Position numbers and translations under genes: made by a program
Notes under the pieces: generated by a model
Databases searched by the model: none
Seen by the model: only the letters and a program-made list of their open reading frames with translations
Told to the model about the DNA's origin: nothing
In this document: positions 60,884 through 64,000 of the stretch, in pieces
Layout of the letters: each line of letters starts with the position of its first letter
Position numbering within the stretch: the stretch's first letter is position 1
Assembly (NCBI GenBank): GCA_029959195.1
Contig: CP114118.1
Location: 2,046,001 to 2,110,000 of the forward strand
Length of the DNA stretch: 64,000 bases
Source: Dictyophora rubrovolvata
Lineage: Eukaryota > Basidiomycota > Agaricomycetes > Phallales > Phallaceae
Direction of reading: 5' to 3'

Positions 60884-61069
60884 GACTCGACCAAAATCAT
60901 CAGAGAACGCGGAACCGGCGGAGGCACTGAAATGTAGCAGTCATTTTTGCATTAGGCGCCATTTAAAAAAAATCCCGCGATTATCAGTTTACTACATACT
61001 TGCATATAAAAAAGGCCTTTCGTGCAGTATAGTAACATATAGAACACAAACTATATATACTCATCAGAA

Positions 61070-62032
61070 ATGGCCATTAGTACGTGCAATACGCTTTTGC
61101 GACAACTTTTTTTTTTAATTCATTCACTTTCAGGACTGCAATTTGAAAATAATTCGGATATCGGAGTTTTCAGCAAACTCACAAATAGGTTCGTTCTATC
61201 ATCTGGATGCAGACATATCATGATCATAATCTATCAGCTATTGTCTAGTTGCTATCGGAGGTAGCACTAATTTTTATTCAGCGTTTGAAGCTGAACTTGG
61301 AGATGTGATACCTATCGTTCACACTACCATTGGCGGAACCCGAATCGTTGGTCGCCTAACGGCAGGAAATCGTCATGGTTTACTCGTTCCATCAACAACG
61401 ACAGACCAAGAATTGCAGCATTTACGCAATTCTCTTCCTGATTCCGTAAAAATCCAACGTGTGGAAGAGAGGCTTTCTGCACTGGGCAACGTAATTGCCT
61501 GCAACGATTATGTGGCATTAGTGCACCCCGATGTAGATCGAGAGACCGAAGAAATCATCGCAGACGTCCTGAAAGTAGAAGTCTTCCGCCAGACAGTCGC
61601 CGACAACGTTTTAGTAGGATCATATTGTGCGATTACCAATCAAGGGGGTCTCGTACATCCGAAAACCAGTATTCAAGATCAGGATGAATTGTCTTCGTTG
61701 TTACAAGTACCCCTAGTGGTAAGTAAAGATTTTAGTCGTCAAAATCCACTTGTGAAATCCGATCTGTGCATTTAATTATCAACATTATTAGGCTGGCACT
61801 GTAAATCGGGGGTCTGACGTTATTGGTGCGGGATTAGTGGTTAATGATTGGTGTGCGTTTACCGGATTTGATACAACTGCAACCGAGATTAGCGTCATCG
61901 AGGCCACTTTCAGTATGCTGTTTCTATTCGGTCCATTACTCATGATTTATTTTTTGAACAGGGCTGCAAGGGCAGGAGTCCCGGGCAGTTATCGGCGAGA
62001 TGCGAGATGCCCTAATAGACAACTGGGCATAA
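61070..62032 (+). CDS. TIF6: Eukaryotic translation initiation factor 6
   Basis: Pre-60S ribosome factor that keeps subunits apart until late maturation. Exon 1 is only 10 nt (61070-61079), joining as MAIR to [17 protein letters not shown]; a second intron then joins to [52 protein letters not shown]. The five-fold symmetric barrel shows internal echoes ([93 protein letters not shown]). A last splice gives RLQGQ and the C-terminus ends IDNWA. About 245 residues, complete. Confidence 0.93.
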
Positions 62033-62668
62033 GCACAGAAAAACCAGATAGAAGAATTCCCTTCTGTCCGGGAATGATATATTACGACGACATTTGTATC
62101 TCTTTTATAGATACCTTCGAATTCATTTATCTCATCAAGGGTTTCCTCCACGCTCCCCAATTCTTTCGAGCTAAGACAAGTCCGACGAGCACTGATCCGA
62201 GGCCGAAAACGGCCGATCAGGTCAGGTCGGTCGCATACCGACGGGAGACGATTGAGGGAGTTATTTCTATTAATATCGCATTGTTATTTGCTCACCTACT
62301 TACCTATTATACCCACGAGGAGATTTCATTGTCTTTCGGTCAGGGTAACTCCTAGTGGCTAAGTCTTATTCAGCATCCCTTCGATTTGCGTCGTTTCAAG
62401 CCGGTAAAAACTCTGCTCTTTGAGAGAGAGAAATTATGTGTAAACGTGTCATGAAAGAAGTTGATGATTTCGGCCTTCGAGCTTCAAATCTTGAAAAGGA
62501 CCGGTAAGATTCTTGCAAGAGATCAGGGTCCTACCTGTTATCGGTTTATTTTCTCACACGCGTTTATGATTATCGCTCACTGAGTTGATGACTTATTTAA
62601 CTTGTGTTTCCGCGTCACGACAATCACTTTGCACCTTACACGCACTCTCTTCTGACTTTCTTTGAACT
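62033..62668. other. Intergenic region, eIF6 to thioredoxin-fold gene
   Basis: About 640 bp with 3' end of the eIF6 transcript and the next promoter. Frames in it are short and unconserved in look. Confidence 0.45.
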
Positions 62669-64000
62669 ATGTCCGGTGAGAATTCAGGTCTCTCCGGGTG
62701 CTCACCACCGTCATTGTCTAGTCCTGGACGGTCGCTCACAGCATCATCATTATCCACCTCTCCGCTCAGACCCAGCTCTTCAGCTTCAAACATAGTACGC
62801 TCTCAAATTGGCTTCCATAAACCCACCTCCGTATGGCTACGCTCTTCCACTATATCGGAGACGTCCGGGCAGCGGATTACTGTTAGTGCTCTGGATTTTG
62901 CAAATTCAGCTGCCACAAGCTCGACCTCAGACCTCTTACGTGGGTCCGGCGAGAAAAGCATCGCAGTAAATCGTCCAACTTCGGCTGATTCAACGGATCT
63001 ACCCCCAAAATCGCGACCTAAATTAAGAAGTTATGCTTCTTCCCCTTCGTTAAGAACTTCAACTATTAGCTCGTCAATACGGACACCACCTGCATCGCCC
63101 AATTGTTCAGATATCGGCATGTGCGTGGACTTGAAGCAGCATGAAGACTATCCGCCTGTCCGAGAGGGCGGGCTTTCACCCCCTCCCTACAAAAACAAGA
63201 CAAATTCTCGTACATTCATTGCTCCTGGAATCGATCTAACTTTTCAAGAGTTAATCGAGGCACAAAATATCATGCTGTATGATCAAGAGGCCCAGGCTGT
63301 AAGATTCGGGGATCTGTTTCGTGACCGAAAAATTGTCGCGATATTCATTCGTCACTTTCTGTAAAGTATATTGCCGTTTTTCTTGTTCTTTTGCTTATTC
63401 GCTTTTCCCAAAGTTGTCCCTTTTGTGCCGATTATATGCGGGCTATCGTCCGTGAAGTAAAACCCAGCGTTTTGTCCAGGTCAAACGTAGGTTTGATAGT
63501 CATATCACACGGTTCCCCCCACATGATTAAATCTTTTCGGAGTAAGTGTGATATTCTAAGCATTTTCGCGTGGCGTTTATGGCCTAAATTCCAGGTATAT
63601 TCAAACTTCCCTATCCTGTATACACCGATCCCTCGCGGAAGATCTATCGTGCGCTAAACATGACGTTGAGGACTCTTAGTGGAGGTCCCAAGTCTGAGCG
63701 GGGAGATTATTTAGAGCATAATCTGACATTAGGCTTAGCACGCGTTGCCAAAAACGCGGTTAAAGCGCGCATGCCATTATATCGCTATCCCGGTGATTTC
63801 TTCCAGGTAGGAGGAGAATTTGTCCTGGGTCCTGGGTACGTAAAAAAAACACGTCCTGCTGCAGCAAATGTAAACATCCATCCAGTCTTCAATGCTCCTA
63901 TGTGTCAAGAATGTTCAACACGGCGTCGCACGCACCTATAAGGGAGGTCATCAAAGCAGCAGGAGTTGATTTGGATGTTTCTCTCACTAACTGGGCGAAA
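62669..64000 (+). CDS. AhpC/TSA-type thioredoxin-fold protein (3' end cut)
   Basis: Begins with a long Ser/Pro-rich disordered part (MSGENSGLSGCSPPSLSS, about residues 1-190). It then enters a peroxiredoxin-like fold: AVRFGDLFRDRKIVAIFIRHFLCPFCADYMRAI, made by splicing over a 50-bp intron, puts a CPFC dithiol at the usual place. Then VGLIVISHGSPHMIKSF, KLPYPVYTDPSRKIYRALNMTLRTL, PGDFFQVGGEFVLGPG, and across an intron LQCSYVSRMFNTASHAPIREVIKAAGV. This matches the AhpC/TSA_2 (PRXL2/AAED1) family in fungi, likely redox-active but with no known substrate. Runs off the window at TNWAK. Confidence 0.82.

Overview
The window is nuclear DNA of a filamentous basidiomycete fungus, most likely an Agaricomycete. 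Nearly every gene is broken by several 45-65 bp GT-AG introns and genes are tightly packed on both strands. The fatty acid synthase is a single fused beta+alpha polypeptide, as in many basidiomycetes. Several proteins (a PX/PB1 protein, a Ser/Pro-rich protein, a coiled-coil tail-anchored protein, a small family gene) look like basidiomycete types. Exon joins below were made by eye from frame and family resemblance. They were checked codon by codon for MIC60, ASA1, CTF8 and the 10.2 kb gene, whose spliced lengths are exact multiples of three.

Layout. 1-7 kb: a paladin-like phosphatase running in from the left edge (+), then an Atg22-type vacuolar effluxer (-). 7.4-9.6 kb: MICOS subunit MIC60 (+). 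9.6-13.95 kb: the only gene-poor stretch, holding a degenerate 21-bp repeat, a GATA-motif/palindrome cluster, a small lineage-specific gene and a broken Helitron/PIF1-type helicase remnant. 13.95-17.4 kb: ASA1 then ARP10 (+). 17.5-19.9 kb: PX-PB1 protein (-). 20.9 kb: CTF8 (+). 21.6-22.5 kb: Ser/Pro-rich protein (-). 23.4-25.3 kb: DBP5 (+). 25.8-38.7 kb: fused type I FAS (+, about 3,900 aa, 21 introns). 38.9-40.9 kb: ALG12 (+). 40.9-41.9 kb: PLP homeostasis protein (-). 42.1-44.8 kb: CaMKK/Ssp1-like kinase (+). 45.3-48.4 kb: coiled-coil membrane protein (-). 48.8-50.1 kb: UPF0014/FetB-like permease (-). 51.1-51.5 kb: tRNA-Leu (+, with intron) and tRNA-Gly (-). 51.5-54.4 kb: ORC1 (-). 54.6-57.2 kb: AVT3-like amino acid transporter (-). 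57.6 kb: acireductone dioxygenase (+). 58.5 kb: FRA10AC1-like (+). 59.3-60.9 kb: NDUFAF7/MidA (-). 61.1-62.0 kb: eIF6 (+). 62.7 kb to the right edge: AhpC/TSA-type thioredoxin-fold protein (+, cut off).

Most genes are conserved housekeeping functions: replication (ORC1, CTF8), chromatin (ASA1), mRNA export and ribosome biogenesis (DBP5, eIF6), lipid synthesis (FAS), N-glycosylation (ALG12), mitochondria (MIC60, NDUFAF7), vacuolar amino-acid traffic (Atg22-like, AVT3-like) and methionine salvage (ARD). They are not an operon-like cluster. I see no secondary-metabolite cluster, CRISPR array or convincing new multi-gene system. The least explained DNA is the 9.6-13.95 kb island.
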